In this document: piece by piece, positions 18,921-27,985 of the stretch
Layout: every line of letters starts with the position of its first letter
How positions within the stretch are numbered: position 1 is the stretch's first letter
Source: Natrarchaeobaculum aegyptiacum
GTDB taxonomy: Archaea > Halobacteriota > Halobacteria > Halobacteriales > Natrialbaceae
Direction: 5' to 3'
DNA: 64,000 nucleotides
NCBI RefSeq assembly: GCF_002156705.1
Contig: NZ_CP019893.1
Location: 1,736,001-1,800,000, forward strand
Made by a program: the position numbers and the translations under genes
Notes under the pieces: model-generated
Databases searched by the model: none
What the model was told of the DNA's origin: nothing
What the model saw: the letters and a program-made list of their open reading frames with translations, nothing else

Positions 18921-20271
18921 AGTCCCGCGCTGGCACTCGGCGGTGATCGCCTCGATCGTCCTCGTGGCGGCCGGCTTCCTCGTCGGCTCGGCCGGTCTCG
19001 TTCTCGCCGCGATCGTGCCGATTACGGTCCTGGCCTACGCCGCGCTCTCGTCGGTTTCCGACCCGGAAGCGGTACTCGGCCTCGAGCGCGAGTGTACGCC
19101 CGCAACGCCGCTGCCGGGTGAACGCGTCGAGGTGACGCTCACGGTTCGAAACGAGAGCGACCGGACGCTGCCCGACGTGCGGGTGATCGACGGCGTTCCC
19201 GACGAACTCGAGGTGCTCGAGGGAACAGCGAGGAAGGCGGTGACCCTCCGGGCCGGCGAGGAGGCCACTCTCTCGTACGTGCTGCGCCCCCGTCGGGGCT
19301 CGTACGCCTTCGAGGAGACGTGGGTGCGCGTCCGGAGCCTGAGCGCGACCGCCGTCGCCACCGCCTCGGTTGCTGCCGCCGGGGACGACGCCCTCGAGTG
19401 TACGGTCCCGGTCGACGGGCTGCCGTTGCACCGCCGGACGATCCCGTTCGTCGGCGCAGTCGCGACCGACAGTGGCGGGCCGGGCTACGAGTTCCACTCG
19501 ACGCGGGACTACCAGCAGGGCGATCCGCTGAACCGGATCGACTGGCGGCGGTACGCCCGCACGGGCGAACTCGGGACCGTCCGATACCGAGAACAGGAGG
19601 CCGCGAACGTCATCGTCGTCGTCGACGGGCGCGAGCAGGCCCGCGTGGCGGCGGCTCACGGACATCCAGACGGCGTCACCCTCTCGGCGTACGCCGGCGT
19701 CGTCACCGCGAGCGCGCTCGCGTCGATGGGCCACAGTGTCGGCGTCGCCGCCCTCGGAATCGCCGGTGACATCCCCGGCGTCTACACCGGCCCGCCGGCG
19801 TACGTCGAACCCGGGATGGGTGCCGACGTCGGTGGTCGGGTCGCGCGCGTCTGTGACGCCGTCGCGGCCCGTGGAACCAGCCCAGCCGACGACGCGACCC
19901 GCGCTGGGAACGGACCGAGAGGCGAACCCAGAACCTCTCCGCAGGTCCACGCCCGCGCAGATGGCGGCGCTCGAGCCGCCGACCACCTCGACGCGCTCTT
20001 CCCGCCGAACGCCCAGCTCGTCGTCTGCACGCCGGTCGTCGACGACCACGTGGTCGACCTCGCACTCGCGTTGCGCCGCCGGGGCTACCCCCTCTCGGTC
20101 GTCTCGCCGGACGTGACCGCCCGAGACGACGTCGGCGCTCGACTCGCCAGCGTCCGTCGCAACGCTCGCCTCGAGCGACTCCGCCGGGTGGACGCCCCCG
20201 TCGTCGACTGGGACCCGTCGGTGACCCTCGCGTCCGCGCTCGAGCACGGGTTCGGGGAGGTGATCCGCTGA
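18913..20271 (+). CDS. DUF58-domain membrane protein
   Basis: 452 residues, ATG at 18913, overlapping the upstream stop by 8 nt. Two N-terminal membrane helices (10-52) precede an Ig-like region (ECTPATPLPGERVEVTLTV). The family signature STRDYQQGDPLNRIDWRR (about residues 195-212) comes next, followed by a von Willebrand A-like part (NVIVVVDGREQARV). A family-atypical polar insert with Arg, Pro and Gly lies around 325-360. DUF58 proteins act with MoxR ATPases in envelope assembly or complex maturation; the substrate here is unknown. Confidence 0.9.
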   Translation: MRRVPRWHSAVIASIVLVAAGFLVGSAGLVLAAIVPITVLAYAALSSVSDPEAVLGLERECTPATPLPGERVEVTLTVRNESDRTLPDVRVIDGVPDELEVLEGTARKAVTLRAGEEATLSYVLRPRRGSYAFEETWVRVRSLSATAVATASVAAAGDDALECTVPVDGLPLHRRTIPFVGAVATDSGGPGYEFHSTRDYQQGDPLNRIDWRRYARTGELGTVRYREQEAANVIVVVDGREQARVAAAHGHPDGVTLSAYAGVVTASALASMGHSVGVAALGIAGDIPGVYTGPPAYVEPGMGADVGGRVARVCDAVAARGTSPADDATRAGNGPRGEPRTSPQVHARADGGARAADHLDALFPPNAQLVVCTPVVDDHVVDLALALRRRGYPLSVVSPDVTARDDVGARLASVRRNARLERLRRVDAPVVDWDPSVTLASALEHGFGEVIR

Positions 20272-22214
20272 TGGCGACCCGTCGCGGAGCCAGACCGAAC
20301 TCGAGTGTGACTCGCGAACGTAACGGGGACGAGACAGTCAGCGCGCCTGTGGCCGCGATCGCGACGATTTTCGCGACCGTCGTTGGCGTGACCGTCCTCG
20401 CGATCGGTGCCGACGCGCTCCTGCCGGGAATCGTCGCCGCCGTCGCCGGCTGCCTGCTCACCGGGCTGGTGACGGCGGCCAATCGCCGAACACCGGGCGG
20501 ACGAGCCGTCGGGGGCGTCCTGACCGTCCTCGCCGCCGTCTCGCTCACCGGCGCGATCGGTCTCGCGGCACTCGAGGGCGGGGAGCCGTTCGCGCTGATC
20601 GCCCGCAGCGCCGTCGTGGTGACCATCGCCCTCGCGGCGTTCGGTGCGACTGCGACCGTCACCGGCGCGATCGGCGACGGGGCCGTCCGGGCTGCCATCC
20701 CGATTGCCGTCGCGACCTCGATCCCGATCGCCGTGGTCTCGGCGCTCTACACGGAGGCGCTCCGATCGATCTGGCTCGAGCGCGACGTCGGGGGCGTCGA
20801 CGCGAACACGGTCACCGGCCCCCTGCTCACACCCGAGCCCGGAACCGGAGCTCTCGTCACGTTCGTCCTCGTCCTCACGGGAACGCTCTGGCTCGTCTCG
20901 GTCGTCGTCTCCCGACTTCCCATCCCGGACCTAGTTCCGCGAGACCGGCGGGAGGACGCCCGCGAGCGTATCGCCGCGATCCGGTCTGCGACACGCTGGT
21001 CCGGTCTCGCCGCGCTGTCGTTCGGTCTCGCCATCGCCGCGACGATCGCCGTCGCCGACTCGATCGTGGAGACCGTCGAGGACCACGCCGACTCGTACGC
21101 GTCTCAGGTCGAACTCGCCCTCGAGGGCCTCGAGTCGCTCTCGATCGCGCTCGCGGCGACACCGGCGCTCCGCCTCCCGCTGGTGGCGATCGTGGCCACA
21201 TTCGTCGTGCTGTACGCCGTCTCGCGGCTCCCGATCCTGCACCGGGTGCGCCACAGCCGACTCCTCCCGTGGCTTCCGGTCTTCACGGGCGGCGCGATCG
21301 TCGCCCTGGTGCTGATCGCCGCCTACCCGCCAGTGTTCGAATCGATGCTCCGACCGGCGCTGGCCGACCTCGGATTCGCGTCGAGAGAGGACGGACTCGA
21401 GGAGCCGGCGTCGCTGCTCGCCCCGCCGAACGGCGTCGCAGTCGCGGCCGTGGCGACGACGGCGGTCGTCGGCCTCGTCACCGGAGTGCTCGGATCGATC
21501 TGGCTCACCGGTGCGGTCGCGCTCCTCCCCGACCGGGCGGCACCGGGCGCGCTCGGCGCGGGCGCGCTGGTTCTCGGAAGTGTCTTCGTCGCGCTCGGAG
21601 GGGCGACGACGCTCGTGATCGTCCTTCCCGTCGCCTGTGCGATCGTCGCCTGGGACGCCGCGAGCTACGGCGTCGCGATCACCGACGAACTCGCTCGAGA
21701 CGCGCCGGTTCGCCGTCCGGCGCTCGTCCACGTCACCGGAACGGCCGTGGTTGCGGCGGTGAGCGTTGCGTTCGTGCTGGGGCTCCGGGTTGCCGCCCAA
21801 GCGGTCACCGTCCAGACGGGGATCACGATCGTCCTCAGCCTCACCGTCGCTTTGCTCGCGGTCTGGATCGTCCTGAAGCGACGAGCGGTGCGGACCGGCC
21901 GCGTCGCCGAGCCCGATGCGGGCGGGCGGTCGGCGGGCGATCCCCGCCCTGTGACGTCGACGACGATTCCAGTCCTCGACGACGTGGAGGCCCGGAACCT
22001 CCGGGCGACCGGCTTCGAGACCGTCGGCGACCTCGAGGCGGCGACCCCGGAGGAGATCTCCCGCATCGGCCAGATCGAGCCGCGAAAGGCCGAGGCGATC
22101 GATCGGGCGCTGCGGGACCTTCGGCGGGACCGAGAGCTTCTGGGAGACTCTCCTGACCCGGCGGACTCGACGGGTCCAACAGACCCGGAGAACGAAACGA
22201 ACTGGCAGAACTGA
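20271..22214 (+). CDS. DUF7519-like polytopic membrane protein with C-terminal helix-hairpin-helix
   Basis: 647 residues, starting inside the DUF58 stop (TGATG, 1-nt overlap). About 14 hydrophobic segments fill residues 20-550. The cytoplasmic tail (about 575-625) contains LRATGFETVGDLEAATPEEI and RIGQIEPRKAEAIDRAL, a helix-hairpin-helix pattern usually found in DNA-binding or protein-interaction tails. A transporter-like shell with such a tail is unusual. It ends the operon, 14 nt from the stop of the convergent moxR gene. Confidence 0.8.
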   Translation: MATRRGARPNSSVTRERNGDETVSAPVAAIATIFATVVGVTVLAIGADALLPGIVAAVAGCLLTGLVTAANRRTPGGRAVGGVLTVLAAVSLTGAIGLAALEGGEPFALIARSAVVVTIALAAFGATATVTGAIGDGAVRAAIPIAVATSIPIAVVSALYTEALRSIWLERDVGGVDANTVTGPLLTPEPGTGALVTFVLVLTGTLWLVSVVVSRLPIPDLVPRDRREDARERIAAIRSATRWSGLAALSFGLAIAATIAVADSIVETVEDHADSYASQVELALEGLESLSIALAATPALRLPLVAIVATFVVLYAVSRLPILHRVRHSRLLPWLPVFTGGAIVALVLIAAYPPVFESMLRPALADLGFASREDGLEEPASLLAPPNGVAVAAVATTAVVGLVTGVLGSIWLTGAVALLPDRAAPGALGAGALVLGSVFVALGGATTLVIVLPVACAIVAWDAASYGVAITDELARDAPVRRPALVHVTGTAVVAAVSVAFVLGLRVAAQAVTVQTGITIVLSLTVALLAVWIVLKRRAVRTGRVAEPDAGGRSAGDPRPVTSTTIPVLDDVEARNLRATGFETVGDLEAATPEEISRIGQIEPRKAEAIDRALRDLRRDRELLGDSPDPADSTGPTDPENETNWQN

Positions 22215-22228
22215 GTGACTCGCCGGGA

Positions 22229-23194
22229 TCAGGGCTGGACCGCCGGCACCTCGACGCGCTCGAGCACGTCCCGGACCACGGTCGCCCCGTCGACGCCTTC
22301 GATACGGGCGTCGGTCGTCAACACGAGCCGATGTTGCATCACCGGCTCGGCGATCAGTTTCACGTCGTCGGGGACGACGTACTCACGGCCGGCGATCACC
22401 GCTCGCGCTCTCGCAGCCTCGAAGTACCGCTGTATGCCTCGCGGCGAGATCCCGATCTCGACTCTGGGGTCCGTCCGGGTCGCCCGCGCGAGTTCCACGA
22501 GGTACTCCCGCACTGGCCGTTCCATCGTCACCCGCTCTGGAACCCGCTGGAGCGCTCGTACGCCGTCCGTGTCGAGCACCGGTTCGACCGAGGGCATCTT
22601 CGTCTCCCGGCGGCTCCGCCGCTCGATCAACTCGAGTTCGCCCGCCGCATCGGGGTAGCCGATCGACGATTTCACCATGAACCGGTCGCGCTGGGCCTCC
22701 GGCAGTTCGAAGGTCCCCTCCTGTTCGACCGGGTTCTGCGTCGCGATCACGAGAAACGGATCCGGCAACTCACGGGTCGTCCCGTCGACGGTCACCTGCC
22801 CCTCGTCCATCGCCTCGAGCAGCGCAGCCTGCGTCTTGGGTGGCGCGCGGTTGATCTCGTCGGCCAGCACGACGTTCGCGAACACCGGCCCCGCCGTGAA
22901 CTCGAACGTGCCCGTCTGTTCGTTGAACACGTGCGAGCCGGTGATGTCACTCGGTAGCAGGTCCGGGGTGAACTGGATCCGACTGAATTCGAGGCCGAGC
23001 GCCTGAGCGAGCGTCAGCGCCGTCAGTGTCTTACCCGTCCCGGGGACGTCCTCCAGCAAGACGTGCCCACGCGCGAGCGCGGCCGTGAGAACGTGCTCGA
23101 GGAACGAACGGTCGGTGATCACCGCGTCGCTGATCCGATCGATGACGGCACCACAGCGCTCGCTCGCGGCCGCCACCGAAACGTCGTTGCTCAT
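22229..23194 (-). CDS. MoxR-family AAA+ ATPase
   Basis: 321 residues. Walker A is EDVPGTGKT, Walker B is VVLADEINRAPPKTQAALLE, sensor 1 is PFLVIATQNP, and the MoxR-type arginine region is ELPEAQRDRFM; a lid domain closes the protein (GISPRGIQRYFEAARA). MoxR proteins remodel or insert partners together with DUF58 proteins. It faces the DUF4129-DUF58 operon with a 14-nt gap, so it is on its own transcript but clearly belongs to the same module. Confidence 0.93.
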   Translation of the reverse strand: MSNDVSVAAASERCGAVIDRISDAVITDRSFLEHVLTAALARGHVLLEDVPGTGKTLTALTLAQALGLEFSRIQFTPDLLPSDITGSHVFNEQTGTFEFTAGPVFANVVLADEINRAPPKTQAALLEAMDEGQVTVDGTTRELPDPFLVIATQNPVEQEGTFELPEAQRDRFMVKSSIGYPDAAGELELIERRSRRETKMPSVEPVLDTDGVRALQRVPERVTMERPVREYLVELARATRTDPRVEIGISPRGIQRYFEAARARAVIAGREYVVPDDVKLIAEPVMQHRLVLTTDARIEGVDGATVVRDVLERVEVPAVQP

Positions 23195-23365
23195 CGAGAG
23201 ATACTGTCCGCCCGAGCCACAAGAACGTAGCGGCGGTACGTACTGAACCGCGGCTGACTCGTCTCTCGAAGACGGATCCTGGATACGGAGAACCAGATCG
23301 GCTACAGGGGCTGACAGAAGGTAGAACGAGATGGCAACAGCGGGCGTTCAGGGCAGTTGCGGGCG

Positions 23366-23659
23366 CTAGTGCTGATTGTAGCCGTGGCCGACGTACAGCG
23401 CGAGGACGTTGACGCCGAGCAGGGCCAGGAAAGTCAGGGTGACGGCCGGATCACCGAGTCCCTGCGCGAGCAGCGGGACGTGGACGAACGGCAGGGCGAT
23501 CGCGATCCAGAACGAGAGGAACTGGGCGGGTCCCTTGATCGTCTCGAGGAGGGTTCGGCCGTCGCTCTGATCCGTCTCGGGGCCCGACGGCGTGAGCGAT
23601 TCGTTCGTGAGCGGGGAGGGGTTAGTCACAGGGTGGTCACCTCGTCTCGAGAGAGACAT
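23366..23659 (-). CDS. Small membrane protein, unknown
   Basis: 97 residues: a polar N-terminus of about 45, then two hydrophobic helices (about 47-66 and 70-90) separated by a short loop, ending GHGYNQH. No family motif seen. GTTATATG on the minus strand (23673-23680) lies too close to the ATG for a standard leaderless start, so translation may begin a few codons further in, at GTG before TNPSP. Confidence 0.6.
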   Translation of the reverse strand: MSLSRRGDHPVTNPSPLTNESLTPSGPETDQSDGRTLLETIKGPAQFLSFWIAIALPFVHVPLLAQGLGDPAVTLTFLALLGVNVLALYVGHGYNQH

Positions 23660-24014
23660 TCACCTTGCACATCATATAACGGGCTGAATATTGGTTCTAT
23701 TTCGACCCGTTTCACCCTGCTAACGGACGTCCTACGACATTTCGTGACGCTTCGAGAGGTCTCGAGACGTTTTATACTCGATGGAAACGCTGTATCTCGA
23801 GATTGTGAACGATCTATACACGATCAACACTGGAACGCCACCGATCCGACGTTCTCTCACCAATCTGTTATTCCTGGGATGGGAGGGACTGGGTAGCTGT
23901 TCCCCTCGCGAGCGCGGCTGGTCGTGACTCTTACCGGTCGACCCGTCGCGACCGGATCGTGACGGCACTGCGGCGAGCGCAACCCCCTTGTATCCGTGGT
24001 GCGACCGGCAGGAC
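23660..24014. other. Intergenic region between divergent small membrane gene and hisB
   Basis: No gene supported. The middle (about 23690-23870) is AT-richer than average, with TTTTATACTCG near 23770. A CTTGTATCC box near 23987 lies about 25 nt before the hisB start. Nothing else recognisable. Confidence 0.4.
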
Positions 24015-24641
24015 ATGAACGAGAGTGCGAGCGCGAACGGTGACGAGAACGAGGCCCGTACGGCCACCGTCACCCGCGAGACCGGTGAAACCGAGATCGA
24101 GTGCACGCTCGCCGTCGACGGCACCGGCACCGCCGACGTCGAGACCGGAATCGGATTTTTCGATCACATGCTCACGGCACTGGCCAAACACGGCTTCTTC
24201 GACCTCGAGCTCACCTGCGACGGCGACCTCGAGGTCGACGACCACCACACCGTCGAGGACGTCGCGATCGTCGTCGGGACGGCACTGGACGAGGCGCTGG
24301 GTGACCGTTCCGGGATCGTCCGGTACGCAGACCGGCGGGTTCCACTGGACGAGGCCGTCGCGAGCGCCGTCGTCGACGTCAGTGGTCGCCCCCGGTTTTA
24401 CTTCGAGGGCTCGTTCTCCCAGGACACCGTCGGCGAGTTCACGAGCGATATGGCCCGCCACTTCGGTGAGTCACTCGCGATGAACGCCGGCCTGACCCTC
24501 CACGTCGCCGTCGACGGCGAGAACGCACACCACGAAGTCGAGGCGCTGTTCAAGGCCCTCGCCCGGACGCTCGACGACGCCACGCGGATCGACGAACGAC
24601 GGGAGGGAACGCCGAGCACCAAAGGGACGCTCGACGGCTGA
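24015..24641 (+). CDS. hisB: Imidazoleglycerol-phosphate dehydratase
   Basis: 208 residues; catalyses the dehydration of imidazoleglycerol phosphate in histidine synthesis. Metal-binding and catalytic motifs are [30 protein letters not shown] and [15 protein letters not shown] near the C-terminus. An acidic N-terminal extension of about 18 residues is usual in halophiles. ATG at 24015 gives normal length; the upstream Met begins a Cys/Trp-containing stretch unlike the family. No other his gene adjoins it. Confidence 0.95.
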   Translation: MNESASANGDENEARTATVTRETGETEIECTLAVDGTGTADVETGIGFFDHMLTALAKHGFFDLELTCDGDLEVDDHHTVEDVAIVVGTALDEALGDRSGIVRYADRRVPLDEAVASAVVDVSGRPRFYFEGSFSQDTVGEFTSDMARHFGESLAMNAGLTLHVAVDGENAHHEVEALFKALARTLDDATRIDERREGTPSTKGTLDG

Positions 24642-24717
24642 TCGGTCGCTCCGGCTTCGGCTCCCCGTGTGTTCGCTCTTCTCGAGTCTGCTCGTGCGTA
24701 CTTCGGCCCGAGACGCC

Positions 24718-25746
24718 TCAGGCGCGATGAAGTTCGCCTCCCTGCTCGAGGAACGTCCCGCGCTCGAGCGTCCGGTCGACGATCGCCTCCGCCTCGTGAT
24801 CCTCGAGGTCGTACGCGCTCGCGGCCAGCTCTTCGGCGGCAACGCGCTCGATCGGGAGGTCGCGGTTCTGCAGGAGGCGGATTACCTTGGCCACCGTTCG
24901 CCGGTCGACCGTCGACTGCGTCCGGCCGTCGTCCGTCGGGTCCGCGTGGCTCGCGGTGCTCGAGGTGGTGTCGTCACCCTGCTCGACGTCGTCGGTGCTC
25001 GCCTCGGATTCGTCAGCGTCTCCCTCGACCGGTTCGTCGGCTCTCACGACACCACTGCGGCCCCCCTCCGGTTCGACCGGTGTACTCCCGGCGGCGTTGC
25101 CCTGTCCCGACTCACCCGCGGCGGTTTCGTCGAACGTGATCCCCGTCCGTTCACCGGTCGCATCCGGCTCCGTGGTCCCATCGGCCCCGTCGACTCGAGC
25201 GCGTTCGGACGGATCGTCTCCCGCGTCCGTCCCGGCTGCTTCATCGGGACCTGTCCTCTCTTCGGGTGTCGTGAGAGACGCGTTCGGCCGTCTTCGCTGC
25301 CGCCGCTTCTCCGTCGATTCGTCGGCCGACGCCACGACCGATCCCGGTTGATCCGCTTCGGCGTCGGTCGCTTCTGGCTCGTCCGCTTCCGGGTCGACCG
25401 GCTCGGGATCGACCGCTTCGAGCGCTCGAGGATCGCGACCGGGCGCGTCGCTGGGGTTCGGTTCGGCTGCGGTGCCAGCACTATCGTCGTCCGTCAGGGT
25501 GCGATCCGGCTGCTGGTTCGACGTCCGACCGGCGGGGAAGCCGTCGGACCCGGGTTCGTCACCACCCTCCGCCGGACTCGCGCGGGCAAGCAACGGCTCG
25601 AGCAGGACCTCGAGGCGCTGTTTGCACGACTCACAGAGGACGGCTCGCCGGCGTTCGGCTTCGGTAGGCTCGAGTTCGGGCGGGACGACGTCGAACGTTC
25701 CGAGGGCGTCTGCGTCACAGAAGTCGCAGCTTCGAAGCGGGCGCAT
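24718..25746 (-). CDS. Zinc-finger protein with long acidic linker and winged-helix-like end
   Basis: 342 residues. The N-terminus has two Cys pairs, CDFCDA (about residues 7-10) and CESCKQ (about 38-41), likely one zinc site. Residues 60-275 are a low-complexity acidic linker rich in D, E, P, T and A. The last 60 residues (TVAKVIRLLQNRDLPIERV, then LERGTFLEQGGELHRA) look like a helical or winged-helix domain. It could be a DNA-binding or replication-associated protein; function is not known to me. Leaderless start with a TATA box 27 nt upstream. Confidence 0.7.
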   Translation of the reverse strand: MRPLRSCDFCDADALGTFDVVPPELEPTEAERRRAVLCESCKQRLEVLLEPLLARASPAEGGDEPGSDGFPAGRTSNQQPDRTLTDDDSAGTAAEPNPSDAPGRDPRALEAVDPEPVDPEADEPEATDAEADQPGSVVASADESTEKRRQRRRPNASLTTPEERTGPDEAAGTDAGDDPSERARVDGADGTTEPDATGERTGITFDETAAGESGQGNAAGSTPVEPEGGRSGVVRADEPVEGDADESEASTDDVEQGDDTTSSTASHADPTDDGRTQSTVDRRTVAKVIRLLQNRDLPIERVAAEELAASAYDLEDHEAEAIVDRTLERGTFLEQGGELHRA

Positions 25747-25769
25747 GTCGGGGGCCTACCACCGGGGAC

Positions 25770-25777
25770 GATAAAAA
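25770..25777 (-). promoter_or_regulatory. TATA-like box of the zinc-finger gene
   Basis: TTTTTATC on the minus strand, about 27 nt upstream of the ATG at 25746. Confidence 0.6.
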
Positions 25778-25857
25778 CGTCCGGTCGACCGAACTGTCAC
25801 GTCATCTGGCACAGACGTTGGTGTCGTCGGTTCGCTGCGTGCACGGGATCACCGCAC

Positions 25858-25863
25858 CTTATA
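25858..25863 (+). promoter_or_regulatory. TATA-like box of the ACT-domain gene
   Basis: CTTATA centred about 27 nt upstream of the ATG at 25888; leaderless spacing. Confidence 0.6.
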
Positions 25864-25887
25864 CCGCCCGCGTGGTACTATTCGGCC

Positions 25888-26391
25888 ATGTTCGACGAGA
25901 TCATGGAGAAATTCGAGGGGTCGCCGAGCCAGCAGGCCGTGATTCGGCTGCTGCTCGAGCGCGGCTTTTCGGTCAACGACGATGGCCGAGTCGTCTCCGG
26001 GGGGATCGAAATACCGAACACCGGCATCGCCCGCGAGATCGACGTCGATCGCCGCGTCGTCGACTCGACCACGGACGTCATCCTCGAGGACCCGGAACTG
26101 CGCCGGATCTTCCAGAACATCTCCCAGGTGCCCAGCCTGATGGACCTCGCGCCCGTCCTCGACCTGACGGTCCTTTCGATCACGGTCCACGATGCCGAGG
26201 CGGAGGGAATCGTCGCTGGCGTCACCGGGACGCTCGCCGACCACGGCGTCTCGATCCGCCAGACGATCAGCGAGGATCCGGAGTTCACCGACGAACCCAA
26301 ACTCTACCTGGTCACCGACCACGACCTCTCCGGCGAGGTCATCACCGACATTCGCGACCTCGAGTTCGTGCGCAAGATCGAACTACAGTAG
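25888..26391 (+). CDS. ACT-domain regulator of amino acid metabolism
   Basis: 167 residues. The N-terminal part (QQAVIRLLLERGFSV, then NTGIAREIDVDRRVVDSTTD) reads as a winged-helix DNA-binding domain. The C-terminal part (VLSITVHDAEAEGIVAGVTG and GVSIRQTISEDPEF) is an ACT ligand-binding domain. The architecture fits the archaeal COG2150-type regulators that sense an amino acid. The ligand and targets are unknown; hisB lies 1.2 kb upstream, which is only suggestive. Confidence 0.85.
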   Translation: MFDEIMEKFEGSPSQQAVIRLLLERGFSVNDDGRVVSGGIEIPNTGIAREIDVDRRVVDSTTDVILEDPELRRIFQNISQVPSLMDLAPVLDLTVLSITVHDAEAEGIVAGVTGTLADHGVSIRQTISEDPEFTDEPKLYLVTDHDLSGEVITDIRDLEFVRKIELQ

Positions 26392-26419
26392 CAGGTGGTG
26401 GGCTGGCGAACGCGTCCGG

Positions 26420-26821
26420 TCACTCACCTTCGACGTCCATTACGTCGTGACTTTCGAGCACCGACTCGAGGGCGCTCGTCAGCTCTTCGAATCGCTCCAT
26501 CGACATGTCGTCGACGGTCACCCAGACGCCGTGATCGCCGCGGATCACTCGCGACAGGTAGCCGTTCTCGAACAGTCGAATCGTCGCCTCGTACTCCCCG
26601 AGCTGTGAGTTTCGGTACGCCGACTGCGAGCGAAAGCCAAGCCGCTCGTGTTCGGCAAACCCGACGAGATCCGCCGTTCGATCGAGGTCAGATCGCAGGT
26701 ACAGCTGTTCGAGGTCGTCTTCGGTAAAGTACGAGATGCTCCGAAGCTCGTCGCCAACCGTCGTCCGACAGACCGACAGCAGTTCGTCCGCGAGCGTCTG
26801 GTCGATAGCGTCGCCCTCCAT
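26420..26821 (-). CDS. DUF7522-like haloarchaeal protein
   Basis: 133 residues from ATG 26821 (MEGDAIDQTLADELL). Well-conserved-looking segments include RSISYFTEDDLEQLYLRSD, GFRSQSAYRNSQLGEYEATI and VIRGDHGVWVTVDDMSMERF. I recognise it as a family restricted to haloarchaea; its composition suggests a small cytoplasmic sensor-like fold, but no function is known. It is convergent with the ACT-domain gene. Confidence 0.8.
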   Translation of the reverse strand: MEGDAIDQTLADELLSVCRTTVGDELRSISYFTEDDLEQLYLRSDLDRTADLVGFAEHERLGFRSQSAYRNSQLGEYEATIRLFENGYLSRVIRGDHGVWVTVDDMSMERFEELTSALESVLESHDVMDVEGE

Positions 26822-27105
26822 GCGTTGGCATAGCACACCATTCCCTATGAGACTGTCGGACGGCGACGATTTCGCACCTCGACTCGGTCTGTGGGTCGTT
26901 TGACGGGTGTATTTCCGCCGTCGGGTGATCACGATCTTCTGGCCCTGTCTCCGACGTGGCTGGTGGGCGTTCTCACGGCCGGCGACGGCTGCTCGAGGCC
27001 TGCCTGCCCCGGGGACCGATGGGCTCTTTTCGCGGGTCCCGTACTGTTGGGTATGATCGTGACGGCGAGCGCGGCACCATCGAGTACCGCCAGGGGTGGG
27101 CGACG

Positions 27106-27714
27106 GTGAGCGGAACCTACCAGACCCTCGAGGGACCGGCCACGGCCTCGTTCGCCGTCCAGGGCTCGGAATTCATCGGCCACGCTCGCCCCGCCGACAG
27201 CGTCGCGGCAGCCGAATCCTTCGTCGACGCCGTCAGCGAGGAGTACGCCGACGCGACCCACAACGTCCCCGCCTACCGCGTCCGGGCCGACGCCGACGGC
27301 GACCTGCTACGCGAATACTCGAGCGACGCGGGCGAACCCTCCGGTTCGGCTGGCAAACCCGCGTTGAACGTCCTCGCCCAGCAGGACATAGAGAACTGCG
27401 CCGTGGTCGTCACCCGCTACTACGGCGGGACGAACCTCGGGGTGGGTGGACTCGTCCGGGCCTATTCCCGTGCAGTGAAGGAGGCCGTCGAGGAAGCCGG
27501 AATCGTCGAGGAACGCCCCCACGAACGCGTGGCGATTACGGTCGCCTACGACGACTCCGGGACCGTCCGCGGGATTCTGGAAAGTGAGGGCCTCGAGTTC
27601 GACGCCGACTACGAGGCCGAGGTCAGCTTCGAGGTACGGGTCCCACTCGCAGAGAGCGACGCCCTTCGGGACCGACTCCGGAGCGCGACGAGCGGACGCG
27701 TGGACCTATCCTGA
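27106..27714 (+). CDS. IMPACT/YigZ family protein
   Basis: 202 residues from a GTG at 27106. Family motifs: GSEFIGHARPADS, THNVPAYRV, EPSGSAGKPALNVL and TRYYGGTNLGVGGLVRAYS. A ferredoxin-like C-terminal domain follows. YigZ/IMPACT proteins are linked to translation control under stress, with no defined reaction. The frame is open further upstream, but the sequence before GTG is Arg-rich and does not match the family start. Confidence 0.85.
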   Translation: MSGTYQTLEGPATASFAVQGSEFIGHARPADSVAAAESFVDAVSEEYADATHNVPAYRVRADADGDLLREYSSDAGEPSGSAGKPALNVLAQQDIENCAVVVTRYYGGTNLGVGGLVRAYSRAVKEAVEEAGIVEERPHERVAITVAYDDSGTVRGILESEGLEFDADYEAEVSFEVRVPLAESDALRDRLRSATSGRVDLS

Positions 27715-27985
27715 GACTCGAGGGTGTGGGTAGGTTCCACACGAAACGAGGGGGTCTGGGTGGGCGATTCTGGTGGGTTGTGAATAGATACTGTAGGCGG
27801 ATTTTGTTGGATGATGAACGTGTTTTCGGGTGGAGGGGTCGGGGCTCGAGATGATAGGGCTGCAAATGGGTGCCTGTTCACTGATTCCTGGGTAAACCAT
27901 CCGCCAGCACATCAGTTTCACTCCACTAGACTCTCCTGTTCAGGGACTGTGAGCTATTTGAGGGCCTGTCGTGGCAATTTTTCAC
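27715..27985. other. Left edge of the accessory island
   Basis: Gene-free 270 bases where composition shifts from GC-rich to clearly AT-richer sequence. Repetitive G-rich text such as GGGTGTGGGTAGG and GGGTCTGGGTGGG lies just after the upstream stop. No repeat border or attachment site found. Confidence 0.35.

Noticed and set aside
18748-20247. 499-codon minus-strand frame opposite the DUF58 gene
   Set aside because: Shadow of an unmistakable DUF58 gene; low-complexity G/R/D/V sequence.
24667-26391. 574-codon plus-strand frame ending in the ACT-domain protein
   Set aside because: The first 407 codons are antisense to the zinc-finger gene; a leaderless promoter at 25858 and the conserved start support ATG 25888.
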